A stretch of DNA of 64,000 bases from Candidatus Aphodovivens excrementavium (GTDB lineage: Bacteria > Actinomycetota > Coriobacteriia > Coriobacteriales > Eggerthellaceae): contig DVKR01000040.1 in NCBI GenBank assembly GCA_018715935.1, forward strand, positions 1 through 64,000, given 5' to 3'. Of the stretch, positions 7,766 to 15,617 are shown piece after piece. Position 1 is the first letter of the stretch, and the number at the start of each line of letters is the position of its first letter. A program made the translations under genes and the position numbers. Below the pieces are notes generated by a model. The model was not told the DNA's origin. It saw only the letters and a list, made by a program, of their open reading frames with translations, and did not search any database.

Positions 7766-8381
7766 GGCCGGCACGACGCGCGGCTGCGCCAAGCGCCCCA
7801 AGGGCGAGGCCAAGCAGGCAGCGCCGCAGGCCAACTCGGCGCCCGACCTCGTGCGGCGAGACTTCAGCGCGGACGGCCCGAACAGGGCCTGGTTCGCCGG
7901 CATCGCCTACGTGCGCACGCACCAGGGGTGGCTCTACCTGGCGGTCGTGATGGACATCTGGTCCAGGAAGATCGTCGGCTGGTCGATGTCGGCCCGCATG
8001 ACGGCCGAGCTCGCCGACGACGCGCTGAGGATGGCGATCGCGAGGCGCAGGCCGCCCGGAGGCTGCATCCACCATAGCGACCACGGGAGCCAGTACGTCT
8101 CGCCCCTGATCGGCAAGACGATGCGCGAGGCCGGCATCAGGCCGTCGATGGGCTCGATCGCGAGCCCGTGGGACAACGCGGCGATGGAGTCGCTCATGGG
8201 GCTCGTCAAGGCGGAGTGCGTGCACGCCCGCACGTTCGAGACGCGGGATCAGGCGGCATTGGAGATATTCGACTACATCGAGTGCTTCTACAACAGGGTG
8301 CGGATCCACTCCGCGCTCGGCAACCTCAGCCCCGAGGAGTTCGAGGCGAGGCATGCGCAGGAGGCCGCTTCGGCGGCGTAG
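7710..8381 (+). CDS. IS3-family transposase remnant (OrfB, rve domain)
   Basis: The 223-aa frame carries the integrase core of an IS3-family OrfB from about residue 45: LVRRDFSADGPNRAWFAGIAY, then HHSDHGSQY (second Asp), SPWDNAAMESLMG (Glu) and YNRVRIHSALG. The first catalytic aspartate, normally in WxADITYV, is Gly here (codon GGC) and the next Thr is Ala, so the enzyme is probably dead. The N-terminal HTH region of OrfB and any OrfA are absent; the first 20 residues derive from a DUF3644-like gene. GTG 7710 is merely the first start codon in the open frame. A possible right IS end begins near TGTCAACGAAATCGGGG at 8386; no left end was found. Confidence 0.75.
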   Translation: MCNAWELMLKAYIIREIGWAGTTRGCAKRPKGEAKQAAPQANSAPDLVRRDFSADGPNRAWFAGIAYVRTHQGWLYLAVVMDIWSRKIVGWSMSARMTAELADDALRMAIARRRPPGGCIHHSDHGSQYVSPLIGKTMREAGIRPSMGSIASPWDNAAMESLMGLVKAECVHARTFETRDQAALEIFDYIECFYNRVRIHSALGNLSPEEFEARHAQEAASAA

Positions 8382-8422
8382 AGGGTGTCAACGAAATCGG
8401 GGTAAATTCATCCATATTGACG

Positions 8423-8475
8423 GAATGGCGCACATAGGAACCCCGCCCGGAGGGGAAAGGCGCACGTGGGAACTG
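8423..8475 (+). promoter_or_regulatory. Paired 20-bp element, copy A
   Basis: Two half-sites, AATGGCGCACATAGGAACCC at 8424 and AAAGGCGCACGTGGGAACTG at 8456 (32 bp apart), lie about 160-210 bp upstream of the 451-aa surface-protein gene. The same pair, in the same orientation relative to the gene, occurs upstream of the lipoprotein gene (11191-11241). A third, weaker TGGCGCACAGGCGGAC lies at 8511. It is a possible shared activator or repressor site, or a mobile repeat. Confidence 0.5.
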
Positions 8476-8521
8476 CACCGGCGCGGGACGTTCCCGTATC
8501 CTCGTTGCCGTGGCGCACAGG

Positions 8522-8599
8522 CGGACCGGGGGCGCCCCGCCCCCGGTCCGATCCCGTCGAGCCGAACGGTGCGAGGGGGAGCCAGACGCTCCCCCTCGC
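8522..8599. terminator. Two GC-rich hairpins before surface-protein gene
   Basis: CGGACCGGGGGCG pairs with the downstream CCCCCGGTCCG (8522-8550), and GCGAGGGGGAGC pairs with GCTCCCCCTCGC (8571-8599, five-base loop). The second is followed by TTAAA, not a strong T-run. They lie 35-110 bases upstream of the start at 8634 and may terminate incoming transcription or shape the leader of the surface-protein mRNA. Confidence 0.45.
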
Positions 8600-8633
8600 T
8601 TAAACGTCTAGCCCAAGGGCAAAGGAGGACATC

Positions 8634-9989
8634 ATGGCCAAGCACGCAAGGAGATCCTTCGCACGGTACACGATCGGGACGTCGAGGAAGGTGAAGCGCG
8701 CCGCGCACGCCGGGGGCGAGGCCGTCCTGCCTCCCGTCATGGAGTCGCGCGCCCGCAAGATCGCGGCGTCCGCCGCGGCCCTCGCCATGGCCGGCGCCCT
8801 CGCCCTGCCCGTGCCCGCATGGGCGGCGGATTGGGTCTCCATCGACGGGAACGATTACACCCAGGCCGCCAGCGGCGCGGGCTCGGGCGGGGGCTCCTGG
8901 TCGTGGAACGGCAAGGAAGACCTTCTGCTCGACGACTACTCCGGCACGGGCATAGGAGCCGGCGGCGACCTCGTCATCACCCTGGAAGGCGAGAACAAGG
9001 TCTATGGCGAAACGAGCTACGATCCGGCGACGGGGATGACCGAAACCGTCTCCGGCGGGGTCTGGGTCGAGGGCGGAGACCTCACCATCACCGGAGACGG
9101 CAGCCTCGACGTGTCGAGAGAAAACGAAGCCGCCGTCGTTACCTGGGGCGGCGACATCTCCATCGAGGGAACGACCGTCAGCGCCACGACCACTATAGAC
9201 GATGTCTATCTTGACTTGAGCAGCAAAGGCGCGATCACCGCCGAGGATGGCAGCATAGACATCATCGGCTCAACGGTCGATGCGACTTGGAACGATAAAG
9301 GAGATCATACCGGCACCATCCTTGCGATTTACTCGACTTCCCTCGGCGGCTCCCAAAATGCCGGCACTATCGACATCATCGATTCCGATGTCACCGCAAC
9401 CGTATCGGCACCCGATCGCAAGGGAGAAAACCTGGATTGGGCGCAGGGGATCGGAACGTTCAGCAACACCAAAGGCACCGCACCTCACGTCAACATCGAC
9501 AAATCGACCGTTGACGTGAGCACCCCGGGCGGTGCAGCACTGCGTGCTTGGAGCAGAAGCGGTGAAGATTCGGGTGCGATCAACATCTACGATTCGACGC
9601 TGCCCGAGGGGTCCTCGATTCGGGATGTTAATTATGATCCTGGATTTGGCGTTCCCTTCATCGGCCAGGTCCTCGCCACGGGATCGGGGACCATCACCGA
9701 GGTCGACGATCCGGCGATCCTGTCCAGCGCGCATATCGAGCGCATTGCCGATCCGGTAGACCCCGTGGACCCCGTGGATCCTGTGGATCCCGCCGAACCC
9801 GCTGAGCCTGCCGAACCCGCCGTTCTCCCGCTCGCGCCCGAGAAGGCGTACGCCGCGACCGCGGACGACGCCGCGCTGCCCGCAACGGGCGACGCGGCGA
9901 CGGGCATCGTCGCGACGGTGGCGGCCGCCATCACGGCCGCTGGCGCCACGCTCTTCGGCTGGAGGAAGATGAGGGACGCCGGGAAGTAG
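8634..9989 (+). CDS. LPATGD-anchored surface protein
   Basis: A 451-aa exported protein. The N-region is long and basic, with a hydrophobic core at about 42-60 ending PVPAWA, a signal peptidase site. Residues about 65-360 are rich in short Gly/Asp/Ile/Thr repeats (GGDLVITLEGENKVYG, VEGGDLTITGDGSLDV), a pattern of parallel beta-helix or Cthe_2159-like carbohydrate-binding domains. A (VDP)n/(AEP)n spacer at about 380-400 spans the wall, then LPATGD near 422, a hydrophobic helix and a WRKMRDAGK tail: a good sortase sorting signal. GGAGG precedes ATG 8634 by about seven bases. It follows two hairpins and a paired repeat element, and is followed by a strong hairpin at 10104. Confidence 0.85.
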   Translation: MAKHARRSFARYTIGTSRKVKRAAHAGGEAVLPPVMESRARKIAASAAALAMAGALALPVPAWAADWVSIDGNDYTQAASGAGSGGGSWSWNGKEDLLLDDYSGTGIGAGGDLVITLEGENKVYGETSYDPATGMTETVSGGVWVEGGDLTITGDGSLDVSRENEAAVVTWGGDISIEGTTVSATTTIDDVYLDLSSKGAITAEDGSIDIIGSTVDATWNDKGDHTGTILAIYSTSLGGSQNAGTIDIIDSDVTATVSAPDRKGENLDWAQGIGTFSNTKGTAPHVNIDKSTVDVSTPGGAALRAWSRSGEDSGAINIYDSTLPEGSSIRDVNYDPGFGVPFIGQVLATGSGTITEVDDPAILSSAHIERIADPVDPVDPVDPVDPAEPAEPAEPAVLPLAPEKAYAATADDAALPATGDAATGIVATVAAAITAAGATLFGWRKMRDAGK

Positions 9990-10103
9990 CGCAGACACCG
10001 CGCGTGCGCGTGGGTTCCCTCCTTTTGTCGGATCCCACGTGAAACGCTTGCCAAGTCCTGGGCGAGGACCGCAGAAGAACGCGAGCGCCTTTGGCCCAAC
10101 AAG

Positions 10104-10143
10104 CGAACCGCCCCTCCCCCTTGTAAGGGGGAGGGGCGGTTCG
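10104..10143. terminator. Strong 18-bp stem terminator
   Basis: CGAACCGCCCCTCCCCC pairs with GGGGGAGGGGCGGTTCG around a short TTGTA-type loop. It lies between the convergent surface-protein (ends 9989) and lipoprotein (ends 10180) genes. No T-run is present on either side, so efficiency is uncertain, but position and strength suggest a shared terminator. Confidence 0.7.
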
Positions 10144-10179
10144 ATGCTCGATGCGTAATACCCGATACGCGGAGACCAG

Positions 10180-11115
10180 CTAGGCGATTCCCCGATCTAT
10201 TGCTTCCTGCTCCTCGTTCTCATAGCATTCAACCAACCAGCCGCTCTCCGTAAGGTCGGAGATCATCCCGTTGATGCACTGGCAGAGATCCTCGTTGCCT
10301 TTCATGAGAACCAGCCCTAAGCCGAGGTAGGTTGGATCGACCATCTCCCAGCCGGACTGGGCGACCGTCCCGTTGACTATCTCCTGAACGATCTGATCCG
10401 CGAACGCCCGGTCGAACGAGGAGAACACGGCCGCATCGACCTGCCCGGCGGCCAGCGCTGCAAGAACATCCTCGTTCGTCGCCAGCTCAACAATCTCCGC
10501 CTCGGGATACACGACGACGGCGTTCTCCGCCTGCGCCGAGCCCTTGACGGCGCCGATACGCACGTGGACGAGATCGTCCTCGCTTTGCACCGATGCCCCA
10601 GACTCCGGATTCGTGCTCAAAAAGATCTCGTCGCCCACCACGTTCATCACGTCGATGCTGTCGGTCATCTCATAGCTAGCGAGCCGCTCCTCGGTTATCT
10701 CGAAGTTCGCAGCGGTGATGTCCACGTCCCCGGCTGCCGCCGCGCCCAACATCTCCTCGACGCTCCCGTACTCCACGAACTCGATCTCGACGCCCAGCCC
10801 TTCGGCGATTTTCCGGCAGAGCTCCGGCACGTATCCGTCCCGGGTGCCCGCCAGCTCTCCGTACGTCTCCGGATCATCCGGCACCACGTAGGTCATCTTG
10901 TTGCTGGCCCCCGCTCCGACTACCAGCACCCCGCGCTCCTGGATCGCAGCCGCGGAATGGTACTCAGGAGACGTCGGATCCGGAGCGGGCTCGGGAGATT
11001 CGGGAGCGCTGTTCTGGTTTTCGGCCGTTTCGTCGGATGAGGTCTCTCCCCCGCAGGCCGTCAGGCATAGGAGCATCGACAGGGCTACCATGATCGACAC
11101 TATTTTCTTGAGCAT
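10180..11115 (-). CDS. ABC-transporter solute-binding lipoprotein
   Basis: A 311-aa family-3 solute-binding protein (SBP_bac_3), probably for a polar amino acid or related compound. The start at 11115 is chosen over upstream in-frame codons because GGAGGAAGATC precedes it and because MLKKIVSIMVALSMLLCLTAC is a typical lipoprotein signal with the lipobox LTAC. A Glu/Pro/Ser linker (about 22-50) tethers the domain. Core motifs include GVLVVGAG, DGYVPELCRKIAEGLGVEI, GDVDITAANFEITEERLASY and LVLMKGNEDLCQCIN. No permease or ATPase gene is adjacent, so it is an orphan in this window and may serve a distant transporter or a sensor. A paired repeat element lies about 75-125 bp upstream. Confidence 0.85.
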   Translation of the reverse strand: MLKKIVSIMVALSMLLCLTACGGETSSDETAENQNSAPESPEPAPDPTSPEYHSAAAIQERGVLVVGAGASNKMTYVVPDDPETYGELAGTRDGYVPELCRKIAEGLGVEIEFVEYGSVEEMLGAAAAGDVDITAANFEITEERLASYEMTDSIDVMNVVGDEIFLSTNPESGASVQSEDDLVHVRIGAVKGSAQAENAVVVYPEAEIVELATNEDVLAALAAGQVDAAVFSSFDRAFADQIVQEIVNGTVAQSGWEMVDPTYLGLGLVLMKGNEDLCQCINGMISDLTESGWLVECYENEEQEAIDRGIA

Positions 11116-11190
11116 CTGATCTTCCTCCATTTCCATCATTGACGCATTGGCATGATGGATGATGGTGAATGCAGAGCATGCCGTTTTGCA

Positions 11191-11241
11191 GTTCGCATGT
11201 GCGCCATTCGCCCAAAGGGAGGGTTCGCATGTGCGCCATTC
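11191..11241 (-). promoter_or_regulatory. Paired 20-bp element, copy B
   Basis: Read on the minus strand, GAATGGCGCACATGCGAACC occurs twice, at 11222-11241 and 11191-11209 (31 bp apart), ahead of the lipoprotein gene. The proximal half continues GAACTGCA exactly as in copy A at 8456-8476. The rest of 11242-11393 shows no gene. Confidence 0.5.
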
Positions 11242-11393
11242 TGGAGAGCTGGGGTTTCGGTGGATTCCCGCGTCACGCGTCCTCCGCGCGATGCGATGGG
11301 GAGCGCCCGCCATGGAGGAGGCGCGCGGGAGAGGCACGCTGTTCTCGATGACGCCGGCGCCTCCAGCTAGAGGAAGCGCCGGCGTCGTACCGC

Positions 11394-14300
11394 TTATCGC
11401 CTCCCTTTGACCCGGCAGACGGCAAGAGCGGAAGCTGCGAGCATGCCGATCAAAGCGGCGGCGGCGAAAGGAACGGTTCCGCTGTCGGATGTGGCAGACA
11501 GGCCGTCACTGCCGCCGGTCTGCTCTTCAGGCGTCTGAGGAGCGGGGTCGGGCTCGGGGTCGGGGTCGGGAGTGGGAGTGGGCTCGGGCTCGGGCTCCGG
11601 CTCCGGGGACTCCTCCCACTGGGCGTAGAGCGTCACCGACCCCCCGGCCTCGGCCAGGTCCTCCTCGAGGGCGGCGCCGGGCTGGTAGGACGCGCCGCTG
11701 CCGTCGGGCGCGGTGTTCCAGCCGGCGAACACGTAGCCCCCGCGCTCGAAGCCGCAGGGATCGAGGGATTCGGCCAGCCCGATCTCGACGCGCTGCGGAT
11801 CCATCTCGCCCTCGCCGCCGTTGGCGTCGAAGACCACGGTGTAGTAGTCGCGCTCCCACTGGGCGTAGAGCGTGACCCGCCCGCCGTCCTCCTGCGTGAG
11901 GTTCTCGGCGACCGTCGCCCCGTCCGCGAACTGCTCCCCGCTGCCGTCGGCCTCCGTGTTCCACCCGAGGAAGTGGAAGCCCTCCAGGCCGAACGGGCAC
12001 GGCATGAGCGCCTGCTCCTGGTCGTGGAAGAACTTCTGGTCGAGCACCTCGTCGGGATCCACCGTCCCCGCCCCGTTCGGGTCGAAATGCACGAAATAGG
12101 GCCAGGGGGTCCACTGGGCGTAGAGGGCCACTTCATCGCCCTGCACTGTCGTGAGGTCCTGCACTTGCTCGCCGTCGGCGTAGAGGGTGCCCGTCCACCC
12201 GGGGGTCGTCGTCCATCCCGCGAAGTCGTAGCCCTCGCGCGAGAACCCGTTGGCGAACAGGCCCTGGGGCTCGCCGTAGACCATGTCTTGGGACTCCATG
12301 CCGCCGATGGCGTCGTCCGCGTTGGCGTCGAAGACGACCGTGTAGACGTTGGCGGCGGGGTGGGCCTGCAGGACCGCCGGGCCGTTCAGCGTGATGGTCT
12401 GATCAGCAACCGAAGGATCCCAGCTGGGCACGACACCGCCGGCCGTCCAGCCCTCGAAGGAGTAGCCGGCCTCCACGGAGGCGCCGATCCCGATCTTATC
12501 ACCGGCGAGTCGCTTGGTAATGCGGTCGACGTGCTCCCCAGTTGCGGGATCGACAATCCAGGCGCTCGCGTGGTCATCGGCCTCCACCTCCACGGTGAAG
12601 TACTCGAGCGAGAGCATGCCGAAGCCGCCCACTATCTCAATCTCGGCGTCCCTGGTGTCCCAACCGTCGATGGACACGGTGTATGAGCCGTCGGGCACGG
12701 AAAGCCCGCCCGTCGTCGTCGCGTAGACGCCATCGCATCCCGTCCGGTTGAAGGGGGCATAGGAGGTCTCGCCGTTCGTCAGCGTGATGCTCAGAGAATC
12801 CAAATCCACACCCCTACCGTTGTCGGTGATGGTGACGTAGGCCACCCCCTCCTCGGCGATGACCGCGTTCAGGCTCACCTCTCCGCTCGCAAGCGTCCCG
12901 TCGTCCTTCAGCCCGCAGAGGTTGACGACCTCGGAGCCGTAGGCGTAGAAGGACCCGAGGCCGAGCCCCTCCCACCCGACGATCGTCTCGTTGTCGGGGA
13001 TCGCATCGTTCCAGACGAGCGCGACCGGCTTGTCGAAGGAGGCCGATATCGGCGCCGTCTGAGAACCCATGGTCAGCTTGATGCTGTACGTCAGCGGCGT
13101 CCACTGGGCGTAGAGCGTCACGGTGGCGCCGTCTTCCTCGGACAAGCCCGAGACTTCTACGGCGTCTTCGTAGGGAGCGCCCGACCCGTCGGCCTTGGTG
13201 TTCCACCTGGCGAACGAGTAGCCGGGCAGGGAGTACCCGACATGGGGCAGCTCCGCCGCGCCGGCGAGCGGCACCGTGATCGCGTCCATGCTCCCGGAGA
13301 CCCGCGTGCTTGCCGAGGACGGCACGTTGGCGTCGAAGACCACCTCGTAGGAGGGCTCATGCCACCAGGCGTGGAGGGTCGTCTCACCCTGGCGCACCCA
13401 CCGCCCGTCCCCGTCGGTGTAGCCCTCCACGCCGTTCACGAGGCTGCCGTCGGCGTTGGCGACCAGCTTGGCGTCCTGGCTATCCGGGTCGGCCGCGGTG
13501 CCGTAGCCGATGAGCGTCCACCCGTCCGGGCCGGTCGGCGCCGCCACGTTGAAGAGCGTCGCGGCGTAGGAGCGCGCGTAGGCCGAGCCGTCGGCGCCGC
13601 CCTCGGTGGCCTTGAGCACGACGTTGGGGGATTTGCTCAAGGTTCCGCCCTTGCCGGCGTCCACCTTGCCGGTGTAGATGGCGCTGCCCGAGTCCACGGC
13701 GCTCGTCACCGAGTTGCCGGAGTGAATCCACGGGTAGACCTGGTTGCCGATCGTGCGGACGTCGTTGGCGCCGTAGGGCACGTCGGCATGGGAGGAGCCC
13801 GAGAGGTCGATGCCGGCCACGCGGGTGCCGTCGGCGGCGCCGGCGAGCGCCACGGTGGTCTTGCTGACCGCATTGCCCCACTTGTCCACGGGGTTGGTAA
13901 CCTTGTTGGCGTTTATCGATCCTCCGGTGATGATGGTGGTGCATCCGGAGGAGCTGTTGTAGTCTCCGATATCCCGGTGATTATCGATGCCTTTGGCGGT
14001 AATGGTTCCGCCGGATATCGTGATGGTGGTTTCATGCTTGTCGTACTGACTGACGTAAGTGCTCTTGATGGTCCCGATACCGATCTTTCCAGTTGCGTTC
14101 ACGGTGCCGCCGGAAATGACTATGTTCGTCCAGACCTTCTCTACTTTTCCATCCTTGTAGCTGCAGTAAAAGTAGCCGCCTATGCCCGCGCTTTCGCTAG
14201 ATTTGACGATATTGTTGCCTTTGCCGCCGATGGCGGTGATGTCTCCGCCCGAAATATTGATATCCGTAGCGCCGGAGCTTGATCCGCCGGATCCGATGCC

Positions 14301-15371
14301 GCTGCCATCGCCACTTCCTTCAGCATAGACCGTCCCTCCGGTGATATATATGCCCCGCGCGTTGCCATCGCCGCCTGAACCAATTCCAGCGCCATCGGAA
14401 ACAGTGGCTTTGGCGGTTACGTTGCCTCCGTTTATGCGGATGTTCTCACCGCTGGCAATCCAATCCGCCGGGCCTTCATAGGACCTACCACCGCCGATTC
14501 CCGCGCCGCCTTCTTCTCCTGTGGCGGTAACGGTACCACCGTTTATCGTGATGTCCTTGCCGTTGCAGCCCCAACCGCCGCCGATTCCCGCGCCGCCGCC
14601 ATCCCCCTTGGCTTCCACGATTCCGCCGTTGATCGTGATGTTCTGAGCGTGCCCGCGGCAGCCTCCGCCGATACCGGCGGCACCATTGCCTCCCTGGGCT
14701 ACGACCTTGCCGCTGTTGAACTCGATGTTCCCGGTGGTTCCGGAGAAAGTGAACATGAGAACATAGACCGATCCGATGCCCGCGCTGCCGCTCGAGTGGC
14801 TCGCATGCGCGGTTATGGTGCCCGGGTTGTCAGGATCCTCGGTCTCGAACACGAGCTTTGTCTGCGTACCGTCCTTGCGTATAGCCGGGCAGAGTAGGTA
14901 GCTGCCAAAGTAGGAGCTGGAACCGGACTCTGAGACAAGCTTCACGGTGCTGTTCTTATTCTCTGCGATCTCGATGGCGGCCGTGCGTACGCCTATGTTC
15001 GCCTTGATGCTGGGATCTATGCTGAGACCATCCGCCAGCTTGACCGTAACCGTCTGTCCCTCCGGGGCGGAAATCACCACCCTGACATTGGTGCTCTGCC
15101 CGACAAGACGGTACTCTCCCGCCTTGTCGATGTGAACGGTGGTGTTCCACCCGGCTTTTGAGACGTCCACGGTGTCGCCGGGGTTCGGACGCCAGTTGTG
15201 CCAAGCACCCCCAACTCCCGATCCGTCGAGATCCCCCTCAAGCGCATCGGCCGCCGTCCCGCCGCCTTCATCGGCAAACGACATCGGCGCGGCTAAGCAC
15301 AGCGCGACCACCAGAGCGGCGAGAAAAGCCATCGCCAGAGACGCCACAATCCTAATCGACTTCGAACGCAT
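11394..15371 (-). CDS. Large surface protein with InlB-type repeats
   Basis: A protein of about 1325 aa; the frame opens further upstream (15440), but MRSKSIRIVASLAMAF at 15371 begins a clean signal peptide (cleavage near SFADEGG) with GGAG eight bases before it. Residues about 100-430 contain many GGAGIGGG-type repeats alternating with ITINGGTVTATG-type strands, a beta-helix-like carbohydrate-binding pattern. Four InlB/Listeria-Bacteroides repeats (VVFDAN, GYxFAGWNT, VTLYAQW) lie at about 675-760 and 1010-1270. A Pro/Glu/Asp spacer precedes LSATSDSG, a hydrophobic helix and a VKGRR tail: a degenerate sorting signal. A TATAAT box flanked by inverted repeats precedes it, and a membrane LuxR regulator gene lies immediately upstream in the same direction. 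Role probably adhesion or glycan binding. Confidence 0.8.
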   Translation of the reverse strand: MRSKSIRIVASLAMAFLAALVVALCLAAPMSFADEGGGTAADALEGDLDGSGVGGAWHNWRPNPGDTVDVSKAGWNTTVHIDKAGEYRLVGQSTNVRVVISAPEGQTVTVKLADGLSIDPSIKANIGVRTAAIEIAENKNSTVKLVSESGSSSYFGSYLLCPAIRKDGTQTKLVFETEDPDNPGTITAHASHSSGSAGIGSVYVLMFTFSGTTGNIEFNSGKVVAQGGNGAAGIGGGCRGHAQNITINGGIVEAKGDGGGAGIGGGWGCNGKDITINGGTVTATGEEGGAGIGGGRSYEGPADWIASGENIRINGGNVTAKATVSDGAGIGSGGDGNARGIYITGGTVYAEGSGDGSGIGSGGSSSGATDINISGGDITAIGGKGNNIVKSSESAGIGGYFYCSYKDGKVEKVWTNIVISGGTVNATGKIGIGTIKSTYVSQYDKHETTITISGGTITAKGIDNHRDIGDYNSSSGCTTIITGGSINANKVTNPVDKWGNAVSKTTVALAGAADGTRVAGIDLSGSSHADVPYGANDVRTIGNQVYPWIHSGNSVTSAVDSGSAIYTGKVDAGKGGTLSKSPNVVLKATEGGADGSAYARSYAATLFNVAAPTGPDGWTLIGYGTAADPDSQDAKLVANADGSLVNGVEGYTDGDGRWVRQGETTLHAWWHEPSYEVVFDANVPSSASTRVSGSMDAITVPLAGAAELPHVGYSLPGYSFARWNTKADGSGAPYEDAVEVSGLSEEDGATVTLYAQWTPLTYSIKLTMGSQTAPISASFDKPVALVWNDAIPDNETIVGWEGLGLGSFYAYGSEVVNLCGLKDDGTLASGEVSLNAVIAEEGVAYVTITDNGRGVDLDSLSITLTNGETSYAPFNRTGCDGVYATTTGGLSVPDGSYTVSIDGWDTRDAEIEIVGGFGMLSLEYFTVEVEADDHASAWIVDPATGEHVDRITKRLAGDKIGIGASVEAGYSFEGWTAGGVVPSWDPSVADQTITLNGPAVLQAHPAANVYTVVFDANADDAIGGMESQDMVYGEPQGLFANGFSREGYDFAGWTTTPGWTGTLYADGEQVQDLTTVQGDEVALYAQWTPWPYFVHFDPNGAGTVDPDEVLDQKFFHDQEQALMPCPFGLEGFHFLGWNTEADGSGEQFADGATVAENLTQEDGGRVTLYAQWERDYYTVVFDANGGEGEMDPQRVEIGLAESLDPCGFERGGYVFAGWNTAPDGSGASYQPGAALEEDLAEAGGSVTLYAQWEESPEPEPEPEPTPTPDPDPEPDPAPQTPEEQTGGSDGLSATSDSGTVPFAAAALIGMLAASALAVCRVKGRR

Positions 15372-15429
15372 CGCGATTCTCCAATCCCCCGGGCCGCTGA
15401 AACCCCTGAACCGGGACGTCGATGAGCCA

Positions 15430-15472
15430 GTTGAAACCATAGGGCAATTATACGAAGGCGCTTGGTTTCAAC
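15430..15472 (-). promoter_or_regulatory. Promoter with flanking inverted operator arms
   Basis: A consensus TATAAT (15447-15452, minus strand) sits between perfect 10-bp inverted arms GTTGAAACCA (15430-15439) and TGGTTTCAAC (15463-15472), centres 33 bp apart. The upstream arm covers the -35 area, where no good hexamer is seen, suggesting activator dependence. The LuxR-type protein encoded just upstream is an obvious candidate binder. Confidence 0.5.
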
Positions 15473-15617
15473 CACACCCGTTGGAGGGACAAAACGGGTA
15501 GTGGCGGCCTAGGACGCGGAAGCGCGAGAGCACGCGGGGGCCGCGCGGGGCGTCGTGCCCGCGTCATGCGGCAAAGGCGGGATTGCAAAGCGGCGCGGAG
15601 ATCCGCCGAGGAGGACG

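Noticed and set aside
8522-8599. Cyclic-di-GMP or other riboswitch
   Set aside because: Only two simple GC-rich stems are seen, without the conserved loops of known classes.
11116-11337. N-terminal extension of the lipoprotein
   Set aside because: It would place 74 residues before a perfect lipoprotein signal and run through the paired repeat element.
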